Shown piece after piece: positions 1 to 8,732 of a stretch of DNA of 64,000 nucleotides. Source of the stretch: Sphingomonas sp. H160509 (GTDB taxonomy: Bacteria > Pseudomonadota > Alphaproteobacteria > Sphingomonadales > Sphingomonadaceae); assembly GCF_024124765.2 (NCBI RefSeq), contig NZ_JAMXSR020000002.1, positions 2,158,001-2,222,000 on the forward strand, read 5' to 3'. How positions within the stretch are numbered: the stretch's first letter is position 1; every line of letters starts with the position of its first letter. Under the pieces are notes generated by a model, which worked only from the letters and a program-made list of their open reading frames with translations, was not told the DNA's origin and made no database searches. A program made the position numbers and the translations under genes.

Positions 1-182
1 GCTTCGAGACGCTCACCTTCTGCCCGATCGAACGCACGCTGATCGAGCCGACGCTGCTGACGACCGAAGAGCGCCAATGGGTCGACGACTATCACGTAAA
101 GGTGCTGGCGGTGCTGGCGCCAGAAATGACCGATGCGGAAGATCGTGCCTGGCTCATCGCAAAATGCGCGCCTCTCAGGTAG
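1..182 (+). CDS. M24 family (Xaa-Pro) aminopeptidase, C-terminal end only
   Basis: The window opens inside this gene; reading from base 3 gives about 60 residues to a TAG at 180-182. The stretch ETLTFCPIERTLIEPTLLT followed by a W-DDYH segment matches the conserved C-terminal end of aminopeptidase P-type metallopeptidases, which remove N-terminal residues preceding proline. The metal ligands lie upstream of the window, so activity cannot be judged. The last bases overlap the end of the convergent small gene at 175-312. Family assignment rests on this tail alone. Confidence 0.6.
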   Translation, partial: FETLTFCPIERTLIEPTLLTTEERQWVDDYHVKVLAVLAPEMTDAEDRAWLIAKCAPLR

Positions 183-312
183 ACGACTCATCCTTGGTCG
201 CAGGCGCTGCCCCGACGGCACGCGCCTGCGCCTTACGCCGCCGCAGGTTCTCGCGCAGCGCGGCAGCCATGCGTTCGGCCTTCTCCGCCGCCTTTCGATC
301 CCGATCATCCAT
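175..312 (-). CDS. small basic conserved hypothetical protein (45 aa)
   Basis: Reading the minus strand from the ATG at 310-312 gives 45 codons ending in TGA at 175-177. The product starts MDDRDRKAAEKAER and continues with a Lys/Arg/Ala-rich amphipathic helix (AALRENLRRRKAQAR), then an acidic Ser/Thr tail. It has no signal peptide or membrane segment. Such short charged helical proteins are common in sphingomonads and may bind RNA or DNA, but that is a guess. It converges on the peptidase gene, overlapping it by a few bases. I do not recognise a named family. Confidence 0.5.
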   Translation of the reverse strand: MDDRDRKAAEKAERMAAALRENLRRRKAQARAVGAAPATKDESST

Positions 313-330
313 AAATACGCCCTACATTGT

Positions 331-358
331 GGCGGGACGCCTTGACAATCGTCCCGCC
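331..358. terminator. GC-rich hairpin between small gene and tRNA-Thr
   Basis: The 8-base arms GGCGGGAC and GTCCCGCC pair perfectly around a 12-base loop. It lies upstream of the small minus-strand gene and of tRNA-Thr, so it could act on transcription entering from either side. No clear T run follows, so terminator function is uncertain. Confidence 0.3.
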
Positions 359-370
359 CTCGTCTCTTAG
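342..370 (+). promoter_or_regulatory. possible sigma70-type promoter for tRNA-Thr
   Basis: A perfect TTGACA at 342-347 is followed after 17 bases by TCTTAG at 365-370, a weak -10 match. Transcription would start about 25 bases before the tRNA at 402, a sensible distance. The -35 lies in the loop of the hairpin at 331-358. The weak -10 keeps confidence low. Confidence 0.3.
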
Positions 371-401
371 CCCCACTCCGCCGGCAGCGATGCCAGCGAG
401 T

Positions 402-476
<75 letters not shown>

Positions 477-563
477 TTTTTCAACATTTGATCGTCGTGA
501 CAAGCATCCCCTGCGGGGACACCGACTTCCGTCGGGGTCTGTATTGACGCTTCCGCGAACGTT

Positions 564-1653
564 CTAGAGCCCTAGCTCAGCCATCGTCACGACGCGGTGC
601 TCGCGGGCACTGATCTCGGCGGCGGTGCCGATCGCGACGGCGCGCAGGCCATCCTCCGCGGTGACCTGAACCGGCCCCTCCCCGCGGACCGCGGCGGCGA
701 ACGCGGCGTGCTGGTAATAGGTCGCGCCTTCGTGCGAGCCGGCGGCCTTGGCAGCGGGGTCTACGGCAACGTGGGCACGCTCGACCTGCTTCGCGTTCAG
801 GAAGCCGACACGGGGGGAATAGACCAGTTCGCCCGCGGGGATCAGCACGTCGAGGCGGGCGGCATCGCCGGTGGCGGACATCTCCCTCCTGATTCTCGGC
901 ACCGTCGGCGAACATGCTGAGGTCGAGCATCGCGCGCACCCCGTTGGCGAAGTCGACCGTGGTGAAGCTGTTGTCGATGATGTCGGGGCGCTGGCCGTCA
1001 TAGCGCTCGTCGAGATGGTTCACGTCCATCGCGCCCGAGCAATACACGCGCACCGCTTCGGAGCCGACGATGAGACGCATCAGGTCGAAGAAATGGCAGC
1101 ATTTCTCGACCATCGTGCCGCCGGTATTGGCCGAGAAGCGGTTCCAGTCACCGACCTTGGGCAGGAACGGGAAGCGGTGTTCGCGGATCGAGAGCATCTG
1201 GAGCCGGCCGACGCGGCCTGCGCGCACCTGATCGATGAACGCGGCGGCGGGGGGCATGAAGCGATATTCCATGCCGGTCCAGAACGGCTTCGCATGAGCG
1301 GCGGCGCGCTCGACGATCCAGCGCGCATCCTCGATCGTGGTCGCCAGTGGCTTCTCGCAGAGGATCGCGGCGTCCATGTCGAACAGTCGTTCGAGCACGT
1401 CGCGGTGCGTGTTGTTGGGCGAGGCGATGACGATCGCGTCGACGTCAGCACCCTTGGCGAACGCCTCGACGCTGTCGAACCGCGCGACAGTGGCGGCGCG
1501 GTCGCCAAGGGCATCGGTCGCCCAGTCGATCGAGGTCGCGACCGGATCGGCGATCGCGACGATCTCCGCGCCCGGCAGGATCGCCAAGTTGCGAAGGTGT
1601 TCGACGCCCATCATACCCGTTCCGACGACGCCGTATCTGATCGTGGCTACCAA
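564..1653 (-). CDS. Gfo/Idh/MocA family NAD(P)-dependent oxidoreductase
   Basis: Predicted 362-residue cytosolic sugar or cyclitol dehydrogenase. The N-terminal Rossmann motif GVVGTGMMG is clear, followed by ASPNNTH and the Gfo/Idh signature CEKPLATT with its conserved Lys. The second domain shows GGTMVEKCCHFFD, where EK and the HFFD histidine are typical active-site residues. One extra base in the CCC at 884-886 (GAGGAG read as GAGGGAG) breaks the frame near residue 256; after correction it reads through to MAELGL and the stop. The start is taken at TTG 1653 with a GGGA upstream; no ATG is available in frame nearby. It diverges from the aldo/keto reductase with only 30 bases between starts. 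Substrate unknown. Confidence 0.8.
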
Positions 1654-1683
1654 GCTGTCATTCCCTATGCCATGGCCGCCTGC

Positions 1684-2577
1684 ATGACGACGATCCGCCT
1701 TTCCAACGACCTTCGCCCGCTCGGCAAGAGCGAAATCCTTGTTTCGCCGATAGCCTGGGGCATGTGGCGGCTGGCCGGAGAGGTCGCCCCGGTCCACGCC
1801 ATGATTGAGGCGGCCTTGGGGGCCGGGATCAACTTCTTCGATACCGCCGATATCTATGGCTGCGACGTGCCCGCCGGGTTCGGCTCGGCGGAGGAACTGT
1901 TCGGGCGTGCGCTGGCCGAAGACCGGTCATTACGTGCGAAAATGGTGATCGCGACCAAGGCGGGCATCCGTCCCGGCATCCCGTATAATTCGAGCGCGAC
2001 GTATCTTGCCGATGCGCTCGACGCGTCGCTGACGCGGATCGGCGTCGAGCAAGTCGACCTGTACCAGATCCACCGTCGCGACTTCCTCACGCATCCGCAC
2101 GAGGTGGCCGAAACGCTGACCCGGATGGTCGAGACGGGCAAGATCCGCAGCATCGGCGTGTCGAACTACAGCGTGGACGAGTTCGACGCGTTGCAGGCTT
2201 TCCTGAGCCAGCCGATCGTCAGCACGCAGCCTGAGTTCTCGCCGTTGCGGACTGCGCCGCTGTTCGACGGGACGCTCGATCAGGCGATGCGGCATGACGT
2301 GGCAGTGATGGCGTGGTCGCCGCTCGGTGGCGGGCGACTGGCGCAGGGCGATCATCCTGCGGGCAAGTTGCTGGCCGAGCATGGCGCGCGCTACGGCGTT
2401 GATGCGGCAACCGCGACGCTGGCGTGGATCATGGCGCATCCCGCGCGAATCATTCCTATTGTCGGGTCGCAGAATCCGGCGCGGATCGCGGCGTCGGCGG
2501 AGGCGTACAAGGTCGAGTGGACGCGGGCTGAATGGTATGCAGTGCTGCAGGCCGGTATGGGTGAGAATCTGCCATGA
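1684..2577 (+). CDS. aldo/keto reductase family oxidoreductase
   Basis: Predicted 297-residue NADPH-dependent carbonyl reductase with a TIM-barrel fold. The catalytic tetrad is visible: Asp53 and Tyr58 in FFDTADIYG, Lys92 in VIATKAG and His130 in YQIHRRD. The cofactor region near the C terminus reads PIVGSQNPARI. An in-frame ATG at 1672 is possible, but 1684 (MTTIRLSNDL) gives the usual family start. The stop overlaps the ATG of the next gene by four bases (ATGA), so the two are translationally coupled. Placement between a Gfo/Idh dehydrogenase and a flavin monooxygenase suggests a small-molecule catabolic pathway; substrate not predictable. Confidence 0.85.
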   Translation: MTTIRLSNDLRPLGKSEILVSPIAWGMWRLAGEVAPVHAMIEAALGAGINFFDTADIYGCDVPAGFGSAEELFGRALAEDRSLRAKMVIATKAGIRPGIPYNSSATYLADALDASLTRIGVEQVDLYQIHRRDFLTHPHEVAETLTRMVETGKIRSIGVSNYSVDEFDALQAFLSQPIVSTQPEFSPLRTAPLFDGTLDQAMRHDVAVMAWSPLGGGRLAQGDHPAGKLLAEHGARYGVDAATATLAWIMAHPARIIPIVGSQNPARIAASAEAYKVEWTRAEWYAVLQAGMGENLP

Positions 2578-3640
2578 CCGTCCTGCCCCCCTGCGAGATC
2601 AGCTGGTTCTCCGCGCTGTGCGACGACGATTACGAGTTTCTCGGCGTACCCGACGCGGCATTGAAATCGAGCTGGGAGCATTGCCGCGACATCGTGATGC
2701 AGGCCGAGACCGCCGGCTACGACAATATCCTGCTGCCGTCGGGCTATGCGCTGGGGATCGACACGACCGCGTTCGCGGCGGGGATCGCGCCGATGCTCAA
2801 GCGGTTGCGGCTGCTGATGGCGGTACGGATCGGCGAGAGCTGGCCGCCGCAACTCGCACGCCAGATCGCGACGATCGACCGGATGTTGGGCGGGCGGCTG
2901 GCGATCAACATCATCTCGAGCGACCTGCCGGGCGAGAAGCTGGAGAGCGCGCCGCGCTATGCGCGCACGGTCGAGGCGATGCACATCCTGCGGACGTTGC
3001 TCGATGGCAAACCGCTCGATCATGATGGCGAGTTCTGGAAGCTGAAGGTCGATCCGCCGCGCGTGACGACGGTGACGGGGACGTGTCCGGCGCTGTATTT
3101 CGGGGGCTTTCGGAGGCGGCGCGCGATGCGGCGGCGACCAATGCCGACGTGTATTTGATGTGGCCGGATACGATGGATGCGGTGCGGGCGATCGTTGCGG
3201 ATTTGCGGTCGCGGGCGGCAAAGTATGGGCGGACGTTGCGGTTCGGATACCGAGTGCATGTCGTCGTGCGCGAGACTGAGGCGGAAGCCCGCGTTGCCGC
3301 CGACCTGCTACTCTCGAAGCTCGACGATGCCGAGGGTCGTGCGATCCGGGAGCGCTCGCTGGACTCGCAGTCGGCTGGCGTGCGGCGTCAGGCCGAGTTG
3401 CGCGAGGGGTCGGATGATGGGTATGCCGAGGCGAACCTGTGGACCGGGATCGGGCGGGCTCGGTCTGGGTGCGGGGCAGCGATCGTTGGCGATCCGGATC
3501 AGGTACTGGCTAAGCTGAATGCTTACCGGGCGGAGGGGATCGATGCGTTTATTCTATCCGGCTATCCGCATGCGGCGGAGGCGGATCTGTTTGCGCGGCA
3601 TGTCTTGCCGCGGATCGAGCATGGACCGCTGGTGATTTGA
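2574..3640 (+). CDS. LLM class flavin-dependent oxidoreductase (SsuD-like)
   Basis: Predicted 355-residue luciferase-like monooxygenase of the alkanesulfonate monooxygenase group, using reduced FMN from a partner reductase. Family features: a start in the form EISWFSAL, LLPSGYALG, GRLAINIISSDLPGE, and PALYFGG followed by LSEAARDAA. The frame breaks at 3102-3106, where one base is missing (GGGGG where six G, or GGGGGCC, is expected); this is the only deletion-type break in the window. After correction it runs to IEHGPLVI. It overlaps the aldo/keto reductase by four bases. No ssuABC transport genes are nearby, so a sulfonate substrate is not implied. Confidence 0.85.
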
Positions 3641-3663
3641 TTACGGGAGTTCCCGGGCGGTAG

Positions 3664-3772
3664 CACCACCCCGGCGGAGGCCGGGGCCCAGTTGGAAAGA
3701 TCGCAGTAACAAAAGACTGCGCGCAGTTGGCACCGTCCCCCAACTGGGCCCCGGCCTTCGCCGGGGTGGTGT
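3664..3772. repeat. A-type paired palindromic repeat
   Basis: Two inverted arms, each containing a palindromic CCCCGGC-GGAGGCCGGGG-type core with a CCCAGTTGG tail, flank about 40 bases of unrelated spacer. The outer ends (CACCACCCC and GGGGTGGTG) are inverted copies. It lies just downstream of the flavin monooxygenase stop and is one of seven A copies in the window. Likely a bidirectional hairpin or processed element of BIME/REP type. Confidence 0.85.
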
Positions 3773-3797
3773 TTGGTTGGCGGTGCCCCTTCCCCTT

Positions 3798-3860
3798 CCT
3801 TGTTCTCCCGCGAAGGTGGGAGCCCAGTCTGGGTCCCCGCCTTCGCGGGGAAACAAGCGT
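3798..3860. repeat. B-type palindromic repeat
   Basis: Inverted arms TCTCCCGCGAAGGTGGGAGC and GTCCCCGCCTTCGCGGGGAA meet at a CCAGTCTGGG centre, giving a long hairpin. It lies 26 bases from the A-type element, forming an A+B composite that fills the gap between the monooxygenase and MFS genes. Confidence 0.85.
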
Positions 3861-3981
3861 GCTCGAAGGAGATGGCCGCGAAGCCAATCCGGAGTGAGCC
3901 CCACCCGCTGCAACCAAATAACCGGCTCCGCGAAGAGAAACTGGCTGGCCACCGCGCGCCTCTCGTCCATGTTAGGCTCGT

Positions 3982-5229
3982 ATGACCAAGCCTACCAAGA
4001 CCGTCGCGCAACTCAGCGCTCGTGCGCGCGCGCTGTTGTTCGCGCTCGTCGTCACCGCCGGCATCCTCAACCTCGTCGACCGCCAGATCATCTCCGTCCT
4101 GAAACCGACGATCGCCACCGATCTCGGCTGGAGCGACGACGATTACGGGACGCTCGCCGCATGGTTCCAGGGCGGCGCGGCGTTCGCATTCCTGTTCACC
4201 GGGTGGATCGTCGACAAGCTCGGCGTCAAATGGGCGAACCCGATCGGCGTCGCGGCGTGGAGCATCGCGGCGATGGCGCATGGTTGGGCGCGGTCGATGA
4301 CCGAGTTCGTGATGATCCGTGTTAGCCTCGGCGCGACCGAGGCGATGGGGACGCCGACCGGGATCAAAACGATCGCCTCCGTGCTGCCCAAGAACTGGCG
4401 ATCCAGCGGATTCGGCGCGACCAACGCCGCCAACAGCATCGGCGCGATCCTGGCACCGCTGGCGATCCCGGGCGTAGCGCTGCTGGTCGGGTGGCGCGGG
4501 ACGTTCGTCGCGGCGGGCGCTCTAGGGCTCGTCTGGGCTGCGGTATGGCTGGTCGCGACACGGCGCGTGACTTTCTCCCCGCCCCGTCCGGTCGAGACGG
4601 ATACCGCTCCCCTCGCCGAGTACGGTCCGATCCTGCGCAACCGCCAGACCTGGGCGATCGCGGTCGCCAAGATCCTGTCGGATGCGACCTGGTGGCTGCT
4701 GCTGTTCTGGCTGCCCGACTTCTTCCACCGGCAATACGGGCTGACCGGCGTCGCACTCGGCGTGCCGCTCGCCATTGCTTATGGTGGCGCGGCGGTCGGG
4801 TCGCTGCTCGGCGGCGGGGTTTCGACGCGGCTTCTGAGCCTCGGCTACAGCGTCAACGCTGTCCGCAAAGGCATCTTGCTGGTCGCCGCGCTGTGCGTGC
4901 TGCCGATCCCGCTGGTGCTCTACGCGGGCAATTATGCGGTCACGATCGGCCTCATGGCGCTGACCCTGGCAGCACATCAGGCATTTTCGACCAATCTCTT
5001 CGCGCTGATCGCCGACGTCGTGCCGCAAGACAAGCTCGGCCAAGTGACGGCGTTCGGATCGTTCAGCGGCAACGTCGGTGGGATGGTGATCGCCAAGGTC
5101 GCGGGGCTCGTGCTCACCGCAGGGCTCGGGTATCTCCCGTTATTCCTGTTCGCGAGCGTGTCGTACCTGCTCGCGGTCGGGTGGATCCAGCTGCTCTTGC
5201 CGAGGCTGCGTCCGATCGAGGCGCGCTAA
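3982..5229 (+). CDS. MFS transporter (anion:cation symporter / hexuronate-like)
   Basis: Predicted 415-residue inner-membrane transporter with about 12 hydrophobic segments. The first helix carries NLVDRQIISVLKPTI, and the loop between helices 2 and 3 has the MFS motif GWIVDKLGVKWA. SLGATEAMGTPTGIKTIA in the fourth and fifth helices resembles the ACS subfamily that imports organic acids and sugar acids by proton symport. Intact frame. The neighbouring oxidoreductases and TonB receptor suggest uptake of a small organic compound for catabolism, with the TonB receptor crossing the outer membrane and this protein the inner one. Substrate is inferred only from context. Confidence 0.85.
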   Translation: MTKPTKTVAQLSARARALLFALVVTAGILNLVDRQIISVLKPTIATDLGWSDDDYGTLAAWFQGGAAFAFLFTGWIVDKLGVKWANPIGVAAWSIAAMAHGWARSMTEFVMIRVSLGATEAMGTPTGIKTIASVLPKNWRSSGFGATNAANSIGAILAPLAIPGVALLVGWRGTFVAAGALGLVWAAVWLVATRRVTFSPPRPVETDTAPLAEYGPILRNRQTWAIAVAKILSDATWWLLLFWLPDFFHRQYGLTGVALGVPLAIAYGGAAVGSLLGGGVSTRLLSLGYSVNAVRKGILLVAALCVLPIPLVLYAGNYAVTIGLMALTLAAHQAFSTNLFALIADVVPQDKLGQVTAFGSFSGNVGGMVIAKVAGLVLTAGLGYLPLFLFASVSYLLAVGWIQLLLPRLRPIEAR

Positions 5230-5317
5230 AGCAGATACGACGTACCTGCATATCGTTCTTTATACCCATCGCGCGAATGGGATTTACAAGGCGGCATCAA
5301 TTTCGGGGAGGGAACCC

Positions 5318-7657
5318 ATGATCGATCCACGCATCCAGCGGCGCCATGTCGCGCTGTTCGCCGGCACCGCACTCGTCGCGCTCGTCACTCCGGCGACTGC
5401 GCAGGATATTCCCGCGACGACACCGGTGACTGCGCCGACCACCACGCCCGCCCCGGCGGCGCAGAGCGACGAAGTGATCGTCACCGCACGCTATCGCAAC
5501 GAGACGCTCCAGTCGGTGCCGATCGCGATCACCGCGGTCAGCGGCAAGTCGCTCGCCGAGCGCCAGTTGAACACGGTCGAGAACATCGCCGCGACGATCC
5601 CCTCGGTCGGCTTCCGCAGCGGCGCGTCGAACAAGGATCGCACGATCTTCATCCGCGGCGTCGGCACGATCACGACCTCGCCCGGCGTCGAGCCATCGGT
5701 ATCCACCGTGCTCGACGGCGTCGTCCTCACCCGCCCCGGCCAATCGACGCTCGACCTCGGCGAAGTCGAGCGGATCGAGGTGTTGCGCGGACCGCAGGGC
5801 ACGTTGTTCGGCAAGAACGCCTCGGCGGGCGTGGTCAACATCGTCACCCGCAACCCGACCGACGAGTTCCGCGCGTTCGGCGAGGCCGGCATCACCTCCG
5901 ACGAGGAATACCGGATCAAGGCCGGCATCTCGGGCGCGCTCGTCCCCGGCAAGGTACAGGCGCTGATCGGCGGTCTGTACGACGACTATAAGGGCAACGT
6001 CCGCAACGTCGCACGCAACCAGGACGTCAACGGATACCGGCGCTATGGCGCACGCGGCAAGCTGGTCGTGACGCCATCCGACGACCTGAAGTTCACGATC
6101 ATCGGCGACTATCTCAACTCGCACGATACGACGCCGACCAGCGTCTATGCCACCACCAGCCGCACCGCCTATCCGACCGGTGTCGTCACCAACTCGCCCG
6201 ACCTCGCCGCCGCGCTGGGCGCGAGCGGGATCGTCGCGGGACCAAGCAATCGCCGGACCAACAACAATACGATCACCGACGTGAAGGACGAAAATTACGG
6301 CGGGTCGTTTACCGGCGAACTCGCGCTCGGTGGTCACCACGTCACCTCGATCACCGGTTGGCGGCAATGGCTCAACAACCAGCGCCAGGACTACGACAGC
6401 GTCGCCGCGCTCTCGACCGCGTTCCCGTCGGGGCAGGACGCAGGCAGCGTCAATACCAAGCAATTCTCCGAGGAACTGCGGCTGACGTCGCCCAAGGGCG
6501 GGCTGATCGATTACGTCGTCGGCGCCTATTACCTCCACGCAGCGACCGACGAGCGATACCAGCGCACGCTGACCTCACTCGCCGCGGGTGGCGCGCAAAG
6601 CACGACGACGGGCGTCGCCAACTACGGCATCACCAACGACAATTACGCGCTGTTCGGTGAGGCGAACGTCAATTTCACGCCGAAATTCCGCGGTATTGCC
6701 GGCTATCGCTCGACCTGGGACAGCCTCGATTTCTACCACGTCCGCACCTCGACCGCGGATCCGCTCAGCACCGGCGCGGCGGCGCTCGATCGGCCCGGCG
6801 TCCGCGCCTATCACAACGCAACCGGCGGGATCGACAAGCGCGGCGACAGCTATCGCCTCGGGCTTCAATATGATCTCGGCGAGCATGCGCAGACCTATTT
6901 CACCTATTCGCACGGCTATAAGGGCCCGGCGTACAACGTATATTTCAACATGCGGTCTCTGAACGCGACGACGCCGCTCGACGAGGTGCCGCTGAGCCCG
7001 GAAACGTCCAATTCCTACGAGATCGGGCTGAAGGGCAGCACCGCGAACCGTGCGCTAAGCTACAGTCTGGCGGCGTTCACGACCAATTTCGACGGGTATC
7101 AGGCGAGCTTCAACGACGTCGTTGCGGGCGCGCAGGTCAGCCGGCTGATCAACGCCGGATCGGTCCGCTCGCGCGGGGTCGAGGCGGATGTGACCCTGCG
7201 CCCGACCAAGGGCCTGACGCTCGATATCTCCGCCGCCTATACCGACGCGACGGTCCGCAACTTCCTCTGCCCGACCGGCGCGCCGACGAGCTGCAACATC
7301 AACGGCCAGCCGCTCCCCTATGCGCCGAAGATCAAGCTGTACGAGAATGCGGCGTACAAGTTCGGGCTGACCGATACGCTGGCGCTGGAACTCCAGACCG
7401 ACGTCACGTTCAGCAGCAAGGTGCAATATTCGCTCGCCGAGACGCCGAGCACGGTCCAGCCGTCCTACGCGATCTGGAATGCGAGCGTCGCGGTGCTGAG
7501 CGATACGTCCGGCTGGCAGCTGCGCGCGTATGTGAAGAACCTGACGAACACCTCCTATTCGTCGTTCCTCACCGCGGGCACGTTTGCGGGCACGGTGCGG
7601 TTCGTGCCGCGCGACGACAAGCGCTATGCCGGGCTGCTGCTGCGCAAGGACTTCTGA
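5318..7657 (+). CDS. TonB-dependent receptor
   Basis: Predicted 779-residue outer-membrane active transporter. A signal peptide (hydrophobic stretch ending ATAQ, near residue 28) is followed by a proline/threonine-rich linker, the TonB box DEVIVTAR near residue 50, a plug domain with IFIRGVGT and VERIEVLRGPQGTLFGKNA, and a beta-barrel ending in aromatic Phe. Repeated alternation of aromatic and charged residues fits a 22-strand barrel. A GGGGAGGGA ribosome site precedes the ATG. The plug style is that of the large sphingomonad receptor group often linked to aromatic or xenobiotic uptake. Probably works with the MFS transporter upstream. Confidence 0.9.
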   Translation: MIDPRIQRRHVALFAGTALVALVTPATAQDIPATTPVTAPTTTPAPAAQSDEVIVTARYRNETLQSVPIAITAVSGKSLAERQLNTVENIAATIPSVGFRSGASNKDRTIFIRGVGTITTSPGVEPSVSTVLDGVVLTRPGQSTLDLGEVERIEVLRGPQGTLFGKNASAGVVNIVTRNPTDEFRAFGEAGITSDEEYRIKAGISGALVPGKVQALIGGLYDDYKGNVRNVARNQDVNGYRRYGARGKLVVTPSDDLKFTIIGDYLNSHDTTPTSVYATTSRTAYPTGVVTNSPDLAAALGASGIVAGPSNRRTNNNTITDVKDENYGGSFTGELALGGHHVTSITGWRQWLNNQRQDYDSVAALSTAFPSGQDAGSVNTKQFSEELRLTSPKGGLIDYVVGAYYLHAATDERYQRTLTSLAAGGAQSTTTGVANYGITNDNYALFGEANVNFTPKFRGIAGYRSTWDSLDFYHVRTSTADPLSTGAAALDRPGVRAYHNATGGIDKRGDSYRLGLQYDLGEHAQTYFTYSHGYKGPAYNVYFNMRSLNATTPLDEVPLSPETSNSYEIGLKGSTANRALSYSLAAFTTNFDGYQASFNDVVAGAQVSRLINAGSVRSRGVEADVTLRPTKGLTLDISAAYTDATVRNFLCPTGAPTSCNINGQPLPYAPKIKLYENAAYKFGLTDTLALELQTDVTFSSKVQYSLAETPSTVQPSYAIWNASVAVLSDTSGWQLRAYVKNLTNTSYSSFLTAGTFAGTVRFVPRDDKRYAGLLLRKDF

Positions 7658-7791
7658 TCGAGCCTCGATTCCGCCCCCTGCTGATGCGTTGAGGTTGGAT
7701 CGCCCCCTTCAGTAGACAAGCCGCTGTAATTGCCGCGCCATGCAGTACGCGCGTTCTTCCTATCGAACGCGTTTTACCACATGGTGCCCGC

Positions 7792-8250
7792 ATGCCGACG
7801 ATACCCGCCGTCTCGACGATCGCCCAGACGATCCAGCTTTCGCTAGCGCCCGTGTTCATGCTGGCGGGTATCGGCCAGTTGCTGAACGTGCTGGCCGGCC
7901 GCCTGTCACGGGTGATCGACCGCGCGCGGAAGCTCGAACATCTCCACGCGAGCAGCACCGGGCCGGAGCATGTCCGCTTCGTCTGGGAACTGCGCCTACT
8001 CGACCGCCGGATGACGATCATCAACGCTGCGCTGTTCCTCGCGGTCTCCAGTGCGATCATGACGTGCATCCTGATCGCGCTGCTGTTCATCGCCGAACTC
8101 GCCAAGCTGCACTTCGGGACCTACGTCGCGGTGTGCTTCATTCTCGCGATGATCCTGCTGATCGCCGCGCTGATCTCGTTCATCTTCGAGGTGCGGATTT
8201 CGCTCCGCGCATTTCGTATCCGCCCCGAATTGCTGAGGCCCCTGCCATGA
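7792..8250 (+). CDS. DUF2721 family membrane protein
   Basis: Predicted 152-residue membrane protein. Three hydrophobic segments are seen: around residues 11-30, 80-110 and 118-142. The cytosolic part between the first two has the family pattern NVLAGRLSRVIDRARKLE, followed by RLLDRRMTIINAALFLAV. These are hallmarks of DUF2721, whose function is unknown. The stop codon overlaps the start of the next gene by four bases, so the two are probably co-transcribed and co-translated. Confidence 0.85.
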   Translation: MPTIPAVSTIAQTIQLSLAPVFMLAGIGQLLNVLAGRLSRVIDRARKLEHLHASSTGPEHVRFVWELRLLDRRMTIINAALFLAVSSAIMTCILIALLFIAELAKLHFGTYVAVCFILAMILLIAALISFIFEVRISLRAFRIRPELLRPLP

Positions 8251-8669
8251 CCGGCTCTATCGAGAAGCGCCTATTGCAGGCCGTGATCGCGGTGGCGTGC
8301 CTGTTGCCGCTGATCGTCGGCGGCCAGGGCGTCCTGCACGGCCCTGCGCCATTCGGGCATCTGGCCGATGTGCCGAGGGATCTCGACAGCCATTTCCGGT
8401 ATATCTCGGGGATATTCTTCGCGACCGGGCTCGGGTTCGTCAGCTGCATCCCGAATATCGAGCGCAAGGGACCGCGGTTCCGGCTGCTCGGCGGGCTGAT
8501 CTTCGTCGGGGGCGTATCACGGCTTATATCGTTGATCGCGGTCGGCGTGCCGTCGCAGGGCCATGTGCTCGGTCTGGGCATGGAGACGATCGTCGTGCCG
8601 TTGCTGATGCTCTGGCAATGGAATTTCGCGCGGCGGAATTTCGCGCGGCGGACCGCATCGCACGCTTGA
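8247..8669 (+). CDS. DUF4345 family membrane protein
   Basis: Predicted 140-residue protein with four hydrophobic segments. The pattern LDSHFRYISGIFFATGLGF matches DUF4345, a family of small four-helix inner-membrane proteins of unknown role. The C terminus is a short basic tail with a duplicated NFARR motif. The ATG overlaps the TGA of the upstream DUF2721 gene (ATGA), which fixes the start and makes an operon likely. Confidence 0.8.
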   Translation: MTGSIEKRLLQAVIAVACLLPLIVGGQGVLHGPAPFGHLADVPRDLDSHFRYISGIFFATGLGFVSCIPNIERKGPRFRLLGGLIFVGGVSRLISLIAVGVPSQGHVLGLGMETIVVPLLMLWQWNFARRNFARRTASHA

Positions 8670-8732
8670 TCTGAACGATGATCGCCAGCGTGCGTTAGGG
8701 GCGACATCCAATCCCATGCAGACAGGAACGCC

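Noticed and set aside
871..1683. Plus-strand open frame leading into the aldo/keto reductase
   Set aside because: It is antisense to the Gfo/Idh gene, whose motifs are clear; the real reductase starts at 1684 (or 1672).
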